64,000 nt of DNA from an uncultured Caulobacterales bacterium (lineage in GTDB: Bacteria; Pseudomonadota; Alphaproteobacteria; Caulobacterales; Caulobacteraceae), in NCBI GenBank assembly GCA_903884425.1, contig CAISEP010000023.1, forward strand, positions 1 through 64,000, written 5' to 3'. Every line of letters begins with the position of its first letter. Position 1 is the first letter of the stretch. The notes under the pieces were generated by a model. It was not told the DNA's origin, made no database searches, and worked only from the letters and a program-made list of their open reading frames with translations. Positions 8,653-19,887 of this stretch are shown here, piece after piece. The translations under genes and the position numbers were made by a program.

Positions 8653-10526
8653 GGCGCGTCTCCCTCATCGTCGTCATCATCGGTCTCGAGGCCACCGCCG
8701 GAGGCCACGGGGGCGGGTGCGGGGGCGCGCTTGCGATAGGCCACGATCTCCGCCCCCGGAAAGGCCTCCAGCACCGCCTTGACGAAGGGTTCCTCCTCCA
8801 GCTGGGCGCGCTCGGCCTTTTCCTCCCGTCGTTCCCGCTCATAGGCGGTCTCGGTGCCGCCGCCGCGAATCTCCGCCATCCAGCGGTCGCCGGTCCATTC
8901 CCGCAGGCGGGAGGTGAGGCGCTGGGTCAGGGTCGGGGGCGCGCCGGGGGCGGGCTCGAAGGTGATCAGGCCGGGCTTGAAGTCCACCAGCCGGACGAAC
9001 CGCTCCACGTCGAGCTTCAGGGTGATGTCCCGCTTCTCGTCGATCAGCTGGACCACGTCCTGGAAGGTGGTGATCAGGGCCCGGGCGGTGGGCTGCGGCA
9101 CGGGGGCGAGGGAGCCGGAGCGTCCGCCGCCGGCCGAGGCCCTTGCGCCCCCGCCGCCGCCGCCCGATGGGGCACCGGACCCCCCCGCGCTCACCCCCTC
9201 GCCGGAGGCCAGGCGCTTCAGGGCCTCCTCCGGCCCGGGCAGCTCGGCGGCATAGGTGACGCGGATCAGGGCCATCTCGGCGGCGGCCATGGGGTCGGGG
9301 GCCCGGCGGATCTCGTCATGGGCCTTCAGCAGCATCTGCCACATGCGGGACAGGATGCCCGCCGAGGCCTCCGCCCCCACGGCGGCCAGACGGCCGGCCT
9401 GGTCGCTGGGCAGGGCCAGGGCCGCGGGGCCCAGGGTCTTGGCCACGGCGGCGGCATGGGTGTGCTCCAGCAGGTCGCCGATCACCACCACCGGGTCGGC
9501 ACCGAAGCCATAGAGCTGGCGGAAGCGGGTCAGGGCGCCGGCCGTGTCCCCCTTCATCACCGTCTCGAACAGGCCGATGGTGGCGGCCCGGTCGGCCAGG
9601 CCCAGCATGTCCCGGACCACGGCGGCGGGAGTGATCTGGCCCCGGTCGCTCTGCACGATGGCCTGGTCCAGCAGGGAGAGGCCGTCGCGGACAGAGCCCT
9701 CCGCCGCCCGGGCGATCAGGGCCAGCCCCTCGTCCTCCACCAGCACGCCCTCCTTGGCGCAGATGCCAGCCAGGTGGGCCTTCAGCACGTCCGGCTCCAC
9801 CCGCCGCAGGTCGAAGCGCTGGCAGCGGGACAGGATGGTCACCGGCACCTTGCGGATCTCGGTGGTGGCGAAGATGAACTTCACATGGGGCGGCGGCTCT
9901 TCCAGGGTCTTGAGCAGCGCGTTGAACGACGCCGTGGACAGCATGTGCACTTCGTCGATCACATAGACCTTGTAGCGGGCCTCCACGGGGGCATAGCGGG
10001 CCCCGTCCAGCAGCTCCCGCATCTCGTCCACCTTGGTGCGGCTGGCGGCGTCCAGCTCCAGCACGTCCATGTGCCGCCCCTCGATGATGGCGCGGCAGTG
10101 GCGGCCGTCCACCGACAGGTCGACGGAGGGGCGATGGATGGCCTCGCTCTCGAAGTTCAGGGCCCGGGCCAGCAGGCGGGCGGTGGTGGTCTTGCCCACC
10201 CCGCGCACCCCGGTGAGCATGAAGGCGTGGGCGATCCGGCCCGCAGCAAAGGCATGGGTCAGGGTGCGGACCATGGCCTCCTGGCCGATCAGGTCCTCGA
10301 ACCGCCGGGGGCGGTACTTGCGGGCCAGCACCTGATAGGCGGCCGGACTTTCTGCAGAAGGACTTTCGGCGGGTTCGGCGGGCGGCGTCTCCGCAGGCGG
10401 GCCGCCGAACATGTCGGAGGTGGCGTCGTCGCGCTCGGGGGCGGCGTCGTCCGCCGGGTCGGTCTCGTCCTGCCAGGGAGGGTGGTCGGCCATTGCCCCG
10501 CCATTGCTGCGCCGCCGCCCGGACAC
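8649..10526 (-). CDS. dnaX: DNA polymerase III subunit gamma/tau
   Basis: YQVLARKYRPRRFEDLIGQEAMVRTLTHAFAAGRIAHAFMLTGVRGVGKTTTARLLARALN. Confidence 0.95.
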   Translation of the reverse strand: MSGRRRSNGGAMADHPPWQDETDPADDAAPERDDATSDMFGGPPAETPPAEPAESPSAESPAAYQVLARKYRPRRFEDLIGQEAMVRTLTHAFAAGRIAHAFMLTGVRGVGKTTTARLLARALNFESEAIHRPSVDLSVDGRHCRAIIEGRHMDVLELDAASRTKVDEMRELLDGARYAPVEARYKVYVIDEVHMLSTASFNALLKTLEEPPPHVKFIFATTEIRKVPVTILSRCQRFDLRRVEPDVLKAHLAGICAKEGVLVEDEGLALIARAAEGSVRDGLSLLDQAIVQSDRGQITPAAVVRDMLGLADRAATIGLFETVMKGDTAGALTRFRQLYGFGADPVVVIGDLLEHTHAAAVAKTLGPAALALPSDQAGRLAAVGAEASAGILSRMWQMLLKAHDEIRRAPDPMAAAEMALIRVTYAAELPGPEEALKRLASGEGVSAGGSGAPSGGGGGGARASAGGGRSGSLAPVPQPTARALITTFQDVVQLIDEKRDITLKLDVERFVRLVDFKPGLITFEPAPGAPPTLTQRLTSRLREWTGDRWMAEIRGGGTETAYERERREEKAERAQLEEEPFVKAVLEAFPGAEIVAYRKRAPAPAPVASGGGLETDDDDDEGDAP

Positions 10527-10558
10527 CGGGAGTGGACGCTCGAAGACCGAAAGGATCA

Positions 10559-10658
10559 GGTGGAGACTGGACGCCGACCCGCAGCGGAACTCGTTACGGC
10601 TGCTTCCTTCCGGACCTGACCGGGTTGGCGAGGGCTACGCCCGGCGCCAGTCTCCGCC
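10559..10658 (-). ncRNA. ffs: Bacterial small SRP RNA (4.5S)
   Basis: Minus strand: GGCGGAGACUGGCGCC...CCGGUCAGGUCCGGAAGGAAGCAGCC...GGCGUCCAGUCUCCACC; conserved apical loop, pairing ends, upstream of dnaX. Confidence 0.9.
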
Positions 10659-10780
10659 GCCTATATCGCTTGCGCGGGCGCCGGTTGCAAGGGACCCGCC
10701 GGGCATTCGCGCGCATTCGGACGGTTGGTAAGGTGCCGCCGGTTTGCTACCACCACGGAAGTCCGAGGAAAGGCCCGCCC

Positions 10781-11707
10781 ATGTCCCTGTCCGCCATCAC
10801 CAATGTCTTCTCCGGCAATCCGCTGGACCGGCAGAGCGCCCGGCGGGGCGATGCGGCCTTCATGGCGGGGGTGCTGGCCGATCCGGCGACCCTGGTCCTG
10901 CCGGTCTGGAACGGCCAGCCCTTCGTGGAGAAGACGGCGGACGGGTTTCGCCTCGCCTATCTGGCGGAGGGCATCGGCCGGACCCTGACGGAGGTCGAGG
11001 AGACCCGCCTGTTCCTGGGCATGTGGAAGGACACCGCCGTCTTCGCCGTGGACCTGGAGGACCGCACCGACCCCTCCGCCGGGCCCTTGGCCGGGCTGGG
11101 GGAGTTCCGGGACATGCGCGCGCTGGCCATGGCCCTGGCCCCGGCGGAGGCGGCCATCGCCGCCACCGCCAAGGGGGTGTTCGAATGGCGCCGCCGCCAC
11201 CGGTTCTGCGCAGTCTGCGGTGCCCCCTCCCAGGCCGCCGAGGGCGGATGGAAGCGGGTCTGCCCGTCCTGCAAGGCGGAGCACTTCCCCCGCACCGATC
11301 CGGTGGTGATCATGCTGCCGGTGATCGGCGAGCGCTGCCTGATGGGCCGCCAGAAGGTCTGGCCCAAGGGCATGTGGTCGGCGCTGGCGGGCTTCCTCGA
11401 GCCCGGCGAGACCATCGAGGAGGCCTGCGCCCGGGAGCTGAACGAGGAGGCGGGCCTGACGGCGACGAAGGTCCACTATCACTCCAACCAGCCCTGGCCC
11501 TTCCCCAACTCCCTGATGATCGGCCTGATCGCCGAGGTCGCGGAGGGCGAGGCCGTCCCCGACGAGGCGGAGCTGGAGGCCGTGCGCTGGTTCACCCGGG
11601 ACGAGGCGAAGGCCCTGATGGCGGGGGAACTGGACGGTGCCTTCTGCCCGCCCCCCCTGGCCATCGCCCACCAGCTGCTGAAGAGCTGGGCCGCAGGAGA
11701 TTTCTGA
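10781..11707 (+). CDS. nudC: NAD(+) diphosphatase (Nudix)
   Basis: Zn site CAVCGAPSQAAEGGWKRVCPSC; Nudix box GFLEPGETIEEACARELNEEAGL; start chosen at MSLSAITNVF. Confidence 0.9.
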   Translation: MSLSAITNVFSGNPLDRQSARRGDAAFMAGVLADPATLVLPVWNGQPFVEKTADGFRLAYLAEGIGRTLTEVEETRLFLGMWKDTAVFAVDLEDRTDPSAGPLAGLGEFRDMRALAMALAPAEAAIAATAKGVFEWRRRHRFCAVCGAPSQAAEGGWKRVCPSCKAEHFPRTDPVVIMLPVIGERCLMGRQKVWPKGMWSALAGFLEPGETIEEACARELNEEAGLTATKVHYHSNQPWPFPNSLMIGLIAEVAEGEAVPDEAELEAVRWFTRDEAKALMAGELDGAFCPPPLAIAHQLLKSWAAGDF

Positions 11708-11777
11708 GGGGCCTTACCCCTTCCTTTACCGGCGGGGATTAGGGTGACGGGGTCATCCTTCGCCCGAGCGCCCCGCC

Positions 11778-12203
11778 ATGTGCCGCCCTGCCCGTCCGTC
11801 CCTGCTGTCTGCCTTGCTCCTGGCCGCGGGGCTCGTCCTGACTGTCGCGCCGGGGGTGAGCCTCGCCGGGGCCAAGCCGGCGGAGCACCGGGGCGGGTCC
11901 ATCACCTTCGTGCACCTGCCGGGCCTGACCACCAATGTCCTGCGGGCGACCGGGCGCTGGGGGGTGGTGACCCTCGAGGCCGGGCTCGACATTCCCGACG
12001 AGAAGCTGCGCCTGCGGGCCCAGCACAGCATTCCCCTGCTGCTGGACGGCTATACCCGCGCCCTGGCAGGGATCGGCCCGTCGGTGCGGCCGGGCTCCCA
12101 GCCGGACCTGGACCGGGTGTCCACCGCCCTGCAGAAGGTGACCGATCAGGTGCTGGGCAAGCCCGGGGCGGTGTTCCTGGTGGGCTCCGTCATCGTCAAC
12201 TGA
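11778..12203 (+). CDS. Hypothetical secreted protein
   Basis: 141-aa ORF with N-terminal signal-like segment [24 protein letters not shown]. Confidence 0.6.
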   Translation: MCRPARPSLLSALLLAAGLVLTVAPGVSLAGAKPAEHRGGSITFVHLPGLTTNVLRATGRWGVVTLEAGLDIPDEKLRLRAQHSIPLLLDGYTRALAGIGPSVRPGSQPDLDRVSTALQKVTDQVLGKPGAVFLVGSVIVN

Positions 12204-12498
12204 CGCCGCCGCGGGCGCGGTACGCCGCGTCCATGGCCCGGGCCAGGGTCACGTCCCGCGCCGTCACGCCCCCGGCATCGTGGGTGGTCAGGGTCACCTC
12301 CACCCGGTTGTAGACATTGAACCATTCGGGATGGTGGTCCTGCTTCTCCGCCAGGATGGCCATGCGGCTCATGAAGCCGAACGCCTCGGCGAAATCCGCG
12401 AACAGGAAGGTCCGCTGCAACGCCGGCCGGGCGGTATCCACCGTCCATCCGTCCAGACCTGCGGCGGCCTCGGCGGGGTCGAGGCGGGGTATGGCCAT
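12196..12498 (-). CDS. phhB: 4a-hydroxytetrahydrobiopterin dehydratase
   Basis: [68 protein letters not shown]. Confidence 0.92.
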   Translation of the reverse strand: MAIPRLDPAEAAAGLDGWTVDTARPALQRTFLFADFAEAFGFMSRMAILAEKQDHHPEWFNVYNRVEVTLTTHDAGGVTARDVTLARAMDAAYRARGGVS

Positions 12499-12572
12499 GG
12501 GGTCCTCCTGCGGGCGGGGCCCGGATCGGGCCAAGAACGACGTATCGTCGCCACAAATTCCTCTATAGTCAT

Positions 12573-12995
12573 ATGGGTCGTGGAAAGCGGACAGTCCACG
12601 GGCGGCAGGGCCGTCCGCCGGACCCGCCAAGCTTCGGAGGCCGGACCTTGAGTCTTGATCGACGCCTGCACCTCCCGCAGGACGCCAGGTCCCTGAGATC
12701 CGTCCCGGTGGCCCTGGGCCTGGCCCTGCTGCTGACGGGATGTTCCGTGGTCGCACCCTTCAGTGCGGCCCCGCGCCTGCCGCCGGCCCCGGCGGCGGAG
12801 CCCGCGACCGGCGCCGCGGCAGCCCGGTCCGACCGTCCGGTGGCCGTGCCGATCAGCGCACCGCCCCCGGCTCCTCCGTCCGTCGATGTGAGTGACCCCC
12901 GGCGGCGGCAGTATTACGACCAGGTGCGCAAGCGCTACTACTTCTTCGACCCGGTGCAGAAGAAGTACTTCTGGAGCGACGGCACGCCGAAATAA
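12573..12995 (+). CDS. Hypothetical lipoprotein with C-terminal YY/FF-rich motif
   Basis: [12 protein letters not shown] lipobox; C-term [31 protein letters not shown]. Confidence 0.6.
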   Translation: MGRGKRTVHGRQGRPPDPPSFGGRTLSLDRRLHLPQDARSLRSVPVALGLALLLTGCSVVAPFSAAPRLPPAPAAEPATGAAAARSDRPVAVPISAPPPAPPSVDVSDPRRRQYYDQVRKRYYFFDPVQKKYFWSDGTPK

Positions 12996-12998
12996 CGG

Positions 12999-13250
12999 TC
13001 AGTCCATCCCGTCCTCGGCGTCCGGGTTGTCCGGATCGTCCACGGGGCTGTGATCGAAGCCCAGGAGGTCACCGGGCTGGCAGTCCAGGGCCCGGCACAG
13101 GGCATCCAGGGTCGAGATGCGCACCGCCCGGGCCCGCCCGGACTTCAGGATCTGCAGGTTGGCCACGGTGATGCCCACCCGGTCCGCCAGTTCGCTGAGG
13201 GACATGCGCCGCTCATAGAGTACGCGGTCAAGTCGGACCCGGATGGTCAT
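12999..13250 (-). CDS. XRE/Cro family HTH regulator
   Basis: MSLSELADRVGITVANLQILKSGRARAVRISTLDALCRALDCQPGDLL. Confidence 0.88.
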   Translation of the reverse strand: MTIRVRLDRVLYERRMSLSELADRVGITVANLQILKSGRARAVRISTLDALCRALDCQPGDLLGFDHSPVDDPDNPDAEDGMD

Positions 13251-13280
13251 GGTGGCGGTCGGGATCCCTCGGTAGGCGGT

Positions 13281-13832
13281 CTAGATGGTGAGCTCGGAGT
13301 CCCGGCGCAGGCGCGCGCCCTCCCGGAACACCTCGGCCAATACAAACACGACCAGCACGGCGAACCAAGCGGTGGGGTTGAACCATCCGTCACTGGCCCG
13401 AAGCGCGGCGCTGTGGGAACCCACCTGGTCCAGCAGGGCGCGCACCCCATAGGCCGCCGCTTCCAGCCCGACCATGGCCGCCCCTACCCAGCGCAGGCGG
13501 GCCACATTGTCCGGATGGAACGGATCCCCCCGCACCAGGGTCTCCATGATCCGGCGGATACGGTTCAGGATCACCACCAGGCAGGCCACATAGGCCTCCA
13601 CCACCAGCAGCACGGCCACCAGGGCGAGCGTCGGCAGGGGCGACACCCAGACGTGTCCGCCCAGGCTCAGCCGCGGCACGGCGGGTCCGAAGGGCAGATA
13701 GACCAGCATGACCAGGCACAGGGGGCCGACCACCGCCACGGCGATGCAGGCGGCGGCATAGACCACGTCCACGGCGATCTTCAGGAAGCTGGAAACGGAC
13801 TCAGGGCCCAGTGCGCGCATCGATCCGGTCAC
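13281..13832 (-). CDS. DUF2975-like membrane protein
   Basis: Multiple TM segments, RIMETLVRGDPFHPDNVARLRWVGAAMVGLE; adjacent to XRE regulator as typical. Confidence 0.75.
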   Translation of the reverse strand: MTGSMRALGPESVSSFLKIAVDVVYAAACIAVAVVGPLCLVMLVYLPFGPAVPRLSLGGHVWVSPLPTLALVAVLLVVEAYVACLVVILNRIRRIMETLVRGDPFHPDNVARLRWVGAAMVGLEAAAYGVRALLDQVGSHSAALRASDGWFNPTAWFAVLVVFVLAEVFREGARLRRDSELTI

Positions 13833-13964
13833 TCCCTTCCCGCCGGACCGCCGCGAGACGGCTGGACTTGGGGCCCGTCCGGCGGCATGACCCAGTCACT
13901 GGCGTCCGACACCCCGGCGATAGGCCGCGGACCCGACGCCGTCACGTTAAACTTGGGACATGAT

Positions 13965-14573
13965 ATGCTGGTGCTGGCTCCGGGCCAACGATTGGTGGCG
14001 GCGACCCATAATCCCGGCAAGGCGCGGGAGATCGCCGCCCTGCTGGACGGACGGTTTGAAACCGTGACGGCGGGCTCGCTGGGCCTGCCCGAGCCGGACG
14101 AGACCGAGACCACCTTCATCGGCAATGCGGTGCTGAAGGCAAGGGCCGCGGCGGACGCATCCGGCCTGGTGGCCATTGCCGACGACAGCGGCCTGTCCGT
14201 GGTGGCGCTGGGCGGCCAGCCCGGCGTCCTGTCCGCCCGCTGGGCCGTGGCGGAGGAGGGGGCCCCGCGGGACTTCGCCCATGCCATGCGCCGGGTGGAG
14301 CAGGCCCTGGCGGCCAGCGGCTCCGCCGACCGGTCGGCCTTCTTCACCTGCGCCCTGGCCGTGGCCTGGCCCGACGGGCCGGTGGTGGCGGTGGAGGGGC
14401 AGGTGCACGGGAGGCTGAGCTTCCCGCTGCGGGGGGACCGGGGCTTCGGCTATGACCCGATCTTCGTGCCCCAGGGCGACTCCCGCACCTTCGCCGAGAT
14501 GGAGGCGGCGGAGAAGGACGCCATGAGCCACCGGGCCATCGCCTTCGAGAAGCTGAAGCGGGCCCTCTGGTGA
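13965..14573 (+). CDS. rdgB: RdgB/HAM1 family non-canonical purine NTP pyrophosphatase
   Basis: RLVAATHNPGKAREIAALL...ETTFIGNAVLKARAAADASGLVAIADDSGL...GDRGFGYDPIF. Confidence 0.93.
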   Translation: MLVLAPGQRLVAATHNPGKAREIAALLDGRFETVTAGSLGLPEPDETETTFIGNAVLKARAAADASGLVAIADDSGLSVVALGGQPGVLSARWAVAEEGAPRDFAHAMRRVEQALAASGSADRSAFFTCALAVAWPDGPVVAVEGQVHGRLSFPLRGDRGFGYDPIFVPQGDSRTFAEMEAAEKDAMSHRAIAFEKLKRALW

Positions 14574-15724
14574 GCACAGCCCCGCCCGCCCTGGGGGTCT
14601 ATGTCCACTGGCCCTACTGCGCGCGGATCTGTCCCTATTGCGACTTCAACGTCTATCGCCACCGGGGACGGCAGGCCGAACAGGCGGCCCTGGTCGATGC
14701 CATCGCCGCCGACCTCGTCGCCCACCGGGCACTCGCCGGCGACCACACCCTGGTGTCGATCTTCTTCGGCGGGGGCACGCCGTCCCTGATGGACCCGGCG
14801 GACGTGGCCCGGCTGATCGCCCTTTGCCGCCGTCTCTGGACGCCTGCGGAGACGGTCGAGATCAGTCTCGAGGCCAATCCCACGGATGCGGAGGCGCAGC
14901 ACTTCGCCGCCCTCGCCGACGCTGGAGTCACCCGCCTGTCGCTCGGGGTGCAGAGCCTGGAGCACGGGGCCCTGAAGCTGCTGGGCCGCAATCACGGGGC
15001 GGAGGAGGCGGCCCGCGCCGCCCGGCTGGCGCGGGGCCTGTTCCCGCAGCTGTCCCTCGACCTGATCTATGCCCTGCCGGACCAGACGCCGGGCGCGTGG
15101 GCGGCAGCCCTGGAGAAGGCGCTCACCCTCGATCCCGACCACGTCTCCCCCTATCAGCTGACCATCGAGCCGGGCACCGCCTTCGACCGGGCGGTGCGCC
15201 GGGGCACCCTGATCCCCCCCGATGATGCCCGCGGCGCGGACCTTTACGACGTGACCCAGCATATATTGTCCGTACACGGATATTCTGCCTACGAGGTCTC
15301 GAACCACGCCCGCGGACCGGCGGCCATGGCCCGTCACAATCTCGTCTACTGGCGGGGGGAGGCCTATGTGGGAGTCGGTCCCGGGGCCCATGGGCGGCTG
15401 CGGCGGGACGGGGGCTGGGTCGCCACGGAGGCCGCGCGCACCCCGACGGCCTACATCCAGGCCTTGTCAGACAAGGGCCTGGGTCACGCGCAGGTCGACA
15501 TCCTGACAGCCCAGGACCGGGCGGAGGAGCGCCTGCTGATGGGTCTGCGTATCGAAGAGGGCGTCCGCTGGGACGAGATCGCGGCCCTGGACCTGCATCC
15601 CGGATCGGAGCGGATCGCAGGGCTCGCGGCCCACGGATGGGTGAGATCCGACGCCCACGGCCTGCGGGCGACGCCCGAGGGACGCCGCCTGCTGGACGGG
15701 ATCATCCGTACACTGATCGTCTGA
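14570..15724 (+). CDS. hemW: Radical SAM family heme chaperone HemW
   Basis: GVYVHWPYCARICPYCDFNVYRHRG; SIFFGGGTPSLM; 4-bp overlap with rdgB. Confidence 0.94.
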   Translation: MSTAPPALGVYVHWPYCARICPYCDFNVYRHRGRQAEQAALVDAIAADLVAHRALAGDHTLVSIFFGGGTPSLMDPADVARLIALCRRLWTPAETVEISLEANPTDAEAQHFAALADAGVTRLSLGVQSLEHGALKLLGRNHGAEEAARAARLARGLFPQLSLDLIYALPDQTPGAWAAALEKALTLDPDHVSPYQLTIEPGTAFDRAVRRGTLIPPDDARGADLYDVTQHILSVHGYSAYEVSNHARGPAAMARHNLVYWRGEAYVGVGPGAHGRLRRDGGWVATEAARTPTAYIQALSDKGLGHAQVDILTAQDRAEERLLMGLRIEEGVRWDEIAALDLHPGSERIAGLAAHGWVRSDAHGLRATPEGRRLLDGIIRTLIV

Positions 15725-15742
15725 GTACGGCTGGGCGGCGGA

Positions 15743-16420
15743 TCAGGCCTTGGTGTCGAGTTCCGCGCCCGCGGCGTCGGTCGACCCCTGTGCATAGGGG
15801 TGGGTCGGCTCGGCGGTAGCCGCAGCGGCGGGGGCCTTGGCGCTGACCGCCACCAGGGCCGGGCGCAGGATGCGGCCGAACAGCTCGTAACCCACCTGCA
15901 TCACCGTCAGGACCGAGCCCGGGGCCACGTCGGCGGCGGGCTGTTCCATCATGGCCTGGTGCAGGTGCGGGTCGAAGCGGTCGCCCCGGGCGGGGTCCAC
16001 CCGCTTGACGCCATTGCGCTCGAAGGCGGACTGCAGGGCCTTTTCCGTCATCTCCACGCCCAGCACGAAGTTCTTCACGGTGGTGTCGGTGGAGTCCTTG
16101 GGCGAATGGGCCACGGCCCGGGCCAGGTTGTCCGATGCGTCCAGCAGGTCCCTTGCAAAGCGCTGGATGGCGAAGGCGCGGGCGTCATTGGCCTCCCGCT
16201 CCGCCCGGCGCCTGGTGTTCTCGGCGTCCGCGGCATAGCGCAGGGCCTGTTCCTTCAGGGCGGCATTCTCCGCCGCCAGGCGCTCCAGCTCTGCCGCCGG
16301 ATCAAAGGTCTCGGCGGAGTCGGAGGGGTCCCCGCCGCCGCGATCATGCTCGCGCAGCCAGTCTTCCCCCGGCTCGTGGCCGTTTTCCGTCGCGTCTTCC
16401 GTCATTGCCTCCACTCCCAT
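15743..16420 (-). CDS. grpE: Nucleotide exchange factor GrpE
   Basis: ALRYAADAENTRRRAEREANDARAFAIQRFARDLLDASDNLARA...FDPHLHQAMMEQP; next to hrcA. Confidence 0.94.
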   Translation of the reverse strand: MGVEAMTEDATENGHEPGEDWLREHDRGGGDPSDSAETFDPAAELERLAAENAALKEQALRYAADAENTRRRAEREANDARAFAIQRFARDLLDASDNLARAVAHSPKDSTDTTVKNFVLGVEMTEKALQSAFERNGVKRVDPARGDRFDPHLHQAMMEQPAADVAPGSVLTVMQVGYELFGRILRPALVAVSAKAPAAAATAEPTHPYAQGSTDAAGAELDTKA

Positions 16421-16447
16421 GCGAGGGCTGCAAGGCTCCCGGACCGG

Positions 16448-17566
16448 CTAGCCTTCCAGCATGCGCCCCAGCACCCGCGCCGTATAGTCGACCAGCGGGA
16501 TCACCCGGGCATAGTTCAGGCGGGTGGGCCCGATCACGCCGATCGCGCCCAGCACCCGCTGCCGTCCCGTCATATAGGGCGCCGCGATCAGAGCGGAACC
16601 CGACAATGAAAAAAGCCGGGTCTCGGCCCCGATAAAGATGCGCACGCCTTCCGCCTCCCGCACATGGTCGAGGAGGCTGATCAGCTGCTCCTTCTGCTCC
16701 AGGTCGTCGAACAGCTGGCGGACCCGTTCCAGGTCCTCCCGGGCCGTGGCGTCGTCGAGAAGGTTGGCCCGGCCCCGGACGATCAGGGCCCGGTTCTGGC
16801 TCTCCCCGCCGCTCCAGGCGGCCAGGCCGTCCTCCACCAGCCGGGCGGCGGCCTCGTTCAGGGCGGCGCGGGCGGCGGCCAGCTCGTCCCCCATCTCCGC
16901 CACGGCTTCGCTCAGGGTGTGGCCGCGCAGGCGCATGTTGAGGAAGTTGGACGCCTCCTGCAGGGCCGATGGGGTGACCCCCGGCGGGGTGACCATCAGC
17001 CGGTTCTCCACCGTGCCGTCGTCGAACACCATCACCGCCAGCGCCTGGTCCGGGGACAGGGCCACGAACTCCACATGCTTCACGCCCGCGTCCCGCACCG
17101 GGGTCACCACCACGCCCGCGCCGCCGGCCAGGCCGGACAGGAGCTGGCTGGCCTCGTTCAGGGCATCCTCGAAGCTCATGCCGCGACCGGCCAGGCGGCT
17201 CTCGATGTGATCCTTGTCGGTGTCGGCGATGTCCCCCACCTCCATCAGCCCGTCCACGAAAAGGCGCAGGCCCGCATGGGTGGGCAGGCGTCCGGCGCTG
17301 GTGTGCGGCGCGGCCAGCAGGCCCAGCTCCGTCAGGTCCTGCATGGTGTTGCGGATCGAGGCGGGGGAGAGGGCGACACCCCCCCGGGACACGGTGCGCG
17401 AGCCCACCGGCTCCCCCGTCTCCAGATACGTCTCCACCACCCGGCGGAAGATGTCCCGCGCCCGCTCGTCCAGCTCGGACAGACCCGGACCCGTGCCGAA
17501 ACCGGTCAGTCCGGTCAGGGACGATCCGGCGAGCAGGCTCTGGGAGGTCGGTTGGAAACGCTTCAT
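16448..17566 (-). CDS. hrcA: Heat-inducible transcriptional repressor HrcA
   Basis: [32 protein letters not shown]...[19 protein letters not shown]. Confidence 0.94.
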   Translation of the reverse strand: MKRFQPTSQSLLAGSSLTGLTGFGTGPGLSELDERARDIFRRVVETYLETGEPVGSRTVSRGGVALSPASIRNTMQDLTELGLLAAPHTSAGRLPTHAGLRLFVDGLMEVGDIADTDKDHIESRLAGRGMSFEDALNEASQLLSGLAGGAGVVVTPVRDAGVKHVEFVALSPDQALAVMVFDDGTVENRLMVTPPGVTPSALQEASNFLNMRLRGHTLSEAVAEMGDELAAARAALNEAAARLVEDGLAAWSGGESQNRALIVRGRANLLDDATAREDLERVRQLFDDLEQKEQLISLLDHVREAEGVRIFIGAETRLFSLSGSALIAAPYMTGRQRVLGAIGVIGPTRLNYARVIPLVDYTARVLGRMLEG

Positions 17567-17679
17567 GGCTCCCCCATCATAGCGCGACCGGCGACAAGGA
17601 CCATGGACCTTGGCCCGACAAATGACGATAAGCGCGGCACATCCGACCTTTCCGCCCCATCCTCGAGGATCTGCACAGC

Positions 17680-18396
17680 ATGCGCCCATCGAACCGCGCG
17701 CCCGACGCCCTTCGCGCCGTCACCCTGGAAACCGGCGTGAACCGCTATGCGGAGGGCTCGTGCCTGGTGACCTTCGGTCATACCAAGGTCCTCGTCACCG
17801 CCAGCCTCGAGACCGGCGTACCGCCCTTCCTGAAGGGCAAGGGCCAGGGCTGGGTCACGGCGGAATACGGCATGCTGCCCCGGGCCACCCACACCCGCGG
17901 ACGGCGGGAAGCCGCCGCGGGCAAGCAGTCCGGCCGCACCCAGGAGATCCAGCGCCTGATCGGCCGCTCCCTCCGCGCCGTGGTGGACCTGAAGGCCCTG
18001 GGGGAGCGGCAGATCAGCCTCGACTGCGACGTGATCCAGGCGGACGGGGGCACCCGCACGGCCTCCATCACCGGGGCCTGGGTCGCGCTCCGGCTGGCCT
18101 GCGACTATCTGCGGGCGGAAGGGGTGATCAAGACCCAGCCGGTGCTGGACCAGGTGGCGGCCATTTCCTGCGGCGTGTTCAACGGCGTACCGGTGCTGGA
18201 CCTCGACTACGAGGAGGATTCCAATGCCGAGGCCGACGCCAACTTCGTCTTCACCGGCAAGGGGGACATTGTCGAGATCCAGGCCACCGGCGAGAAGCGC
18301 GGCTTCACCCGGGCGGAGTTCGACCAGCTCTACGCCCTGGCCGACAAGGGGATTGCCGAACTGGGCGCCCTGCAGCGGGCGGCGGTGGGCGCCTGA
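17680..18396 (+). CDS. rph: Ribonuclease PH
   Basis: [19 protein letters not shown]...[17 protein letters not shown]...[16 protein letters not shown]. Confidence 0.95.
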   Translation: MRPSNRAPDALRAVTLETGVNRYAEGSCLVTFGHTKVLVTASLETGVPPFLKGKGQGWVTAEYGMLPRATHTRGRREAAAGKQSGRTQEIQRLIGRSLRAVVDLKALGERQISLDCDVIQADGGTRTASITGAWVALRLACDYLRAEGVIKTQPVLDQVAAISCGVFNGVPVLDLDYEEDSNAEADANFVFTGKGDIVEIQATGEKRGFTRAEFDQLYALADKGIAELGALQRAAVGA

Positions 18397-18446
18397 CCCG
18401 CGGCTTGGCATAATCTGACCACTCAACGAAAACAGAGGACACGCAC

Positions 18447-19232
18447 ATGGGACGCATCGCCGGGAAATCCGTGGTCATCACGGGCGCAGGCTCTGGCATC
18501 GGGCGGGCGGCGTCGCTGCTGTTCGCCGCCGAGGGGGCCCGGCTGGTCATCGCCGACAAGATGGACACGGTGCACGAGACCGCCGATCTGGTGAAGGCCG
18601 CCGGTGGCACCGCGGTGTCGGTCACCGGGGACGCAGGCGACGAGGCCTTCGTGGAGTCCCTGATCGCGCGGGCGGTGTCGGCGCATGGCGGACTGGACGG
18701 AATCTGGGCCAATGCCGGCATTTCCGGCGGCTGGACGCCGATGGAGGAACAGGACGCCGCCTTCTGGGCGGAGGTGCTGCGGGTCAATCTGATCGGTCCG
18801 TTCCTGGCCATCAAGCACGCCTCCAAGGTGATGATCCCGACGGGCAAGGGCTCCATCGTGCTGACGGCCTCGGTGGCGGGGATCCGGTCAGGTGCCGGGG
18901 GCATGCCCTATTCCGCGTCCAAGGCGGGGGTCATCAACCTCGCCACCACGGCGGCGAACGAGTTCTACGGCACGGGGCTGCGGGTGAACTGCATCTGTCC
19001 CGGCCTGATCGAGACCGGCATGACCAAGCCGATCTTCGACGGTGCGAGGGCCCGCGGCAACGAGGACAAGATCGGCCAGCTGAACCCCCTGAAGCGCGGC
19101 GGCGTGCCGTCGGAGATCGCCCATGCGGGCCTGTTCCTGATCTCCGACGACAGCTCCTATGTGAACGGCCAGGCCATCGTGGTGGATGGCGGGCTGTCCA
19201 GCTCGCATCCGGTGGTGCGGATGAGGAAGTAG
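18447..19232 (+). CDS. SDR family oxidoreductase
   Basis: VVITGAGSGIGRAASLLFA; YSASKAGVINL. Confidence 0.9.
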   Translation: MGRIAGKSVVITGAGSGIGRAASLLFAAEGARLVIADKMDTVHETADLVKAAGGTAVSVTGDAGDEAFVESLIARAVSAHGGLDGIWANAGISGGWTPMEEQDAAFWAEVLRVNLIGPFLAIKHASKVMIPTGKGSIVLTASVAGIRSGAGGMPYSASKAGVINLATTAANEFYGTGLRVNCICPGLIETGMTKPIFDGARARGNEDKIGQLNPLKRGGVPSEIAHAGLFLISDDSSYVNGQAIVVDGGLSSSHPVVRMRK

Positions 19233-19428
19233 GGTTTGCCTGATGGGGGTTCCCGGCTCTTCGGCCGGGAATGACGAACTGAAAAGATATCTGTTGTCAT
19301 TCCCGGGCTTGACCCGGGAACCTCCCTCCGGACGCCCCCCCCACTTTGACTCCCCCCCCGTTTTGGCGTACCCACCCGCGCTTTCCCCGTGACCGGCGTC
19401 CGAACCGTCGGCGGGGCAGGAGCGACAC

Positions 19429-19887
19429 ATGCCCTCACATTCCCACAAGGGCCGCCCGGGCAAGGGCGGCCGCGGCCGTGCGGAAGCCGCCGGTCCCACC
19501 CAGCGCCAACTGAAGGCCGGCGAACTGGTCCGCCACGCCCTGGCCGAGATCCTGCGGGAGGAGCCCCTGCACGACCCGGCCCTGCTGAACGCCTCCATCA
19601 CCGTGACAGAGGCCCGGGTCTCCCCCGACCTGCGCCACGCCACCGTGTTCGTGGAGCCCCTGGGCGGCCGCAACGCCGGCGAGATCGTCGAGGGGCTGAA
19701 CCGGGTGTCGAAATACATCCGCGGCGTGCTGGGCCGGACCATCGAGCTGAAATTCACCCCCGACCTTCGCTTCGTCCATGACCAGAGCTTCGATGCGGCG
19801 CTGGCCATGAACCGGCTGTTCGACAATCCAGTGGTGCAGCGGGACCTGGCCGCCCCGGATGACGACGATGCCGGGGATGACGCCTGA
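19429..19887 (+). CDS. rbfA: Ribosome-binding factor A
   Basis: [55 protein letters not shown]; followed by truB. Confidence 0.93.
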   Translation: MPSHSHKGRPGKGGRGRAEAAGPTQRQLKAGELVRHALAEILREEPLHDPALLNASITVTEARVSPDLRHATVFVEPLGGRNAGEIVEGLNRVSKYIRGVLGRTIELKFTPDLRFVHDQSFDAALAMNRLFDNPVVQRDLAAPDDDDAGDDA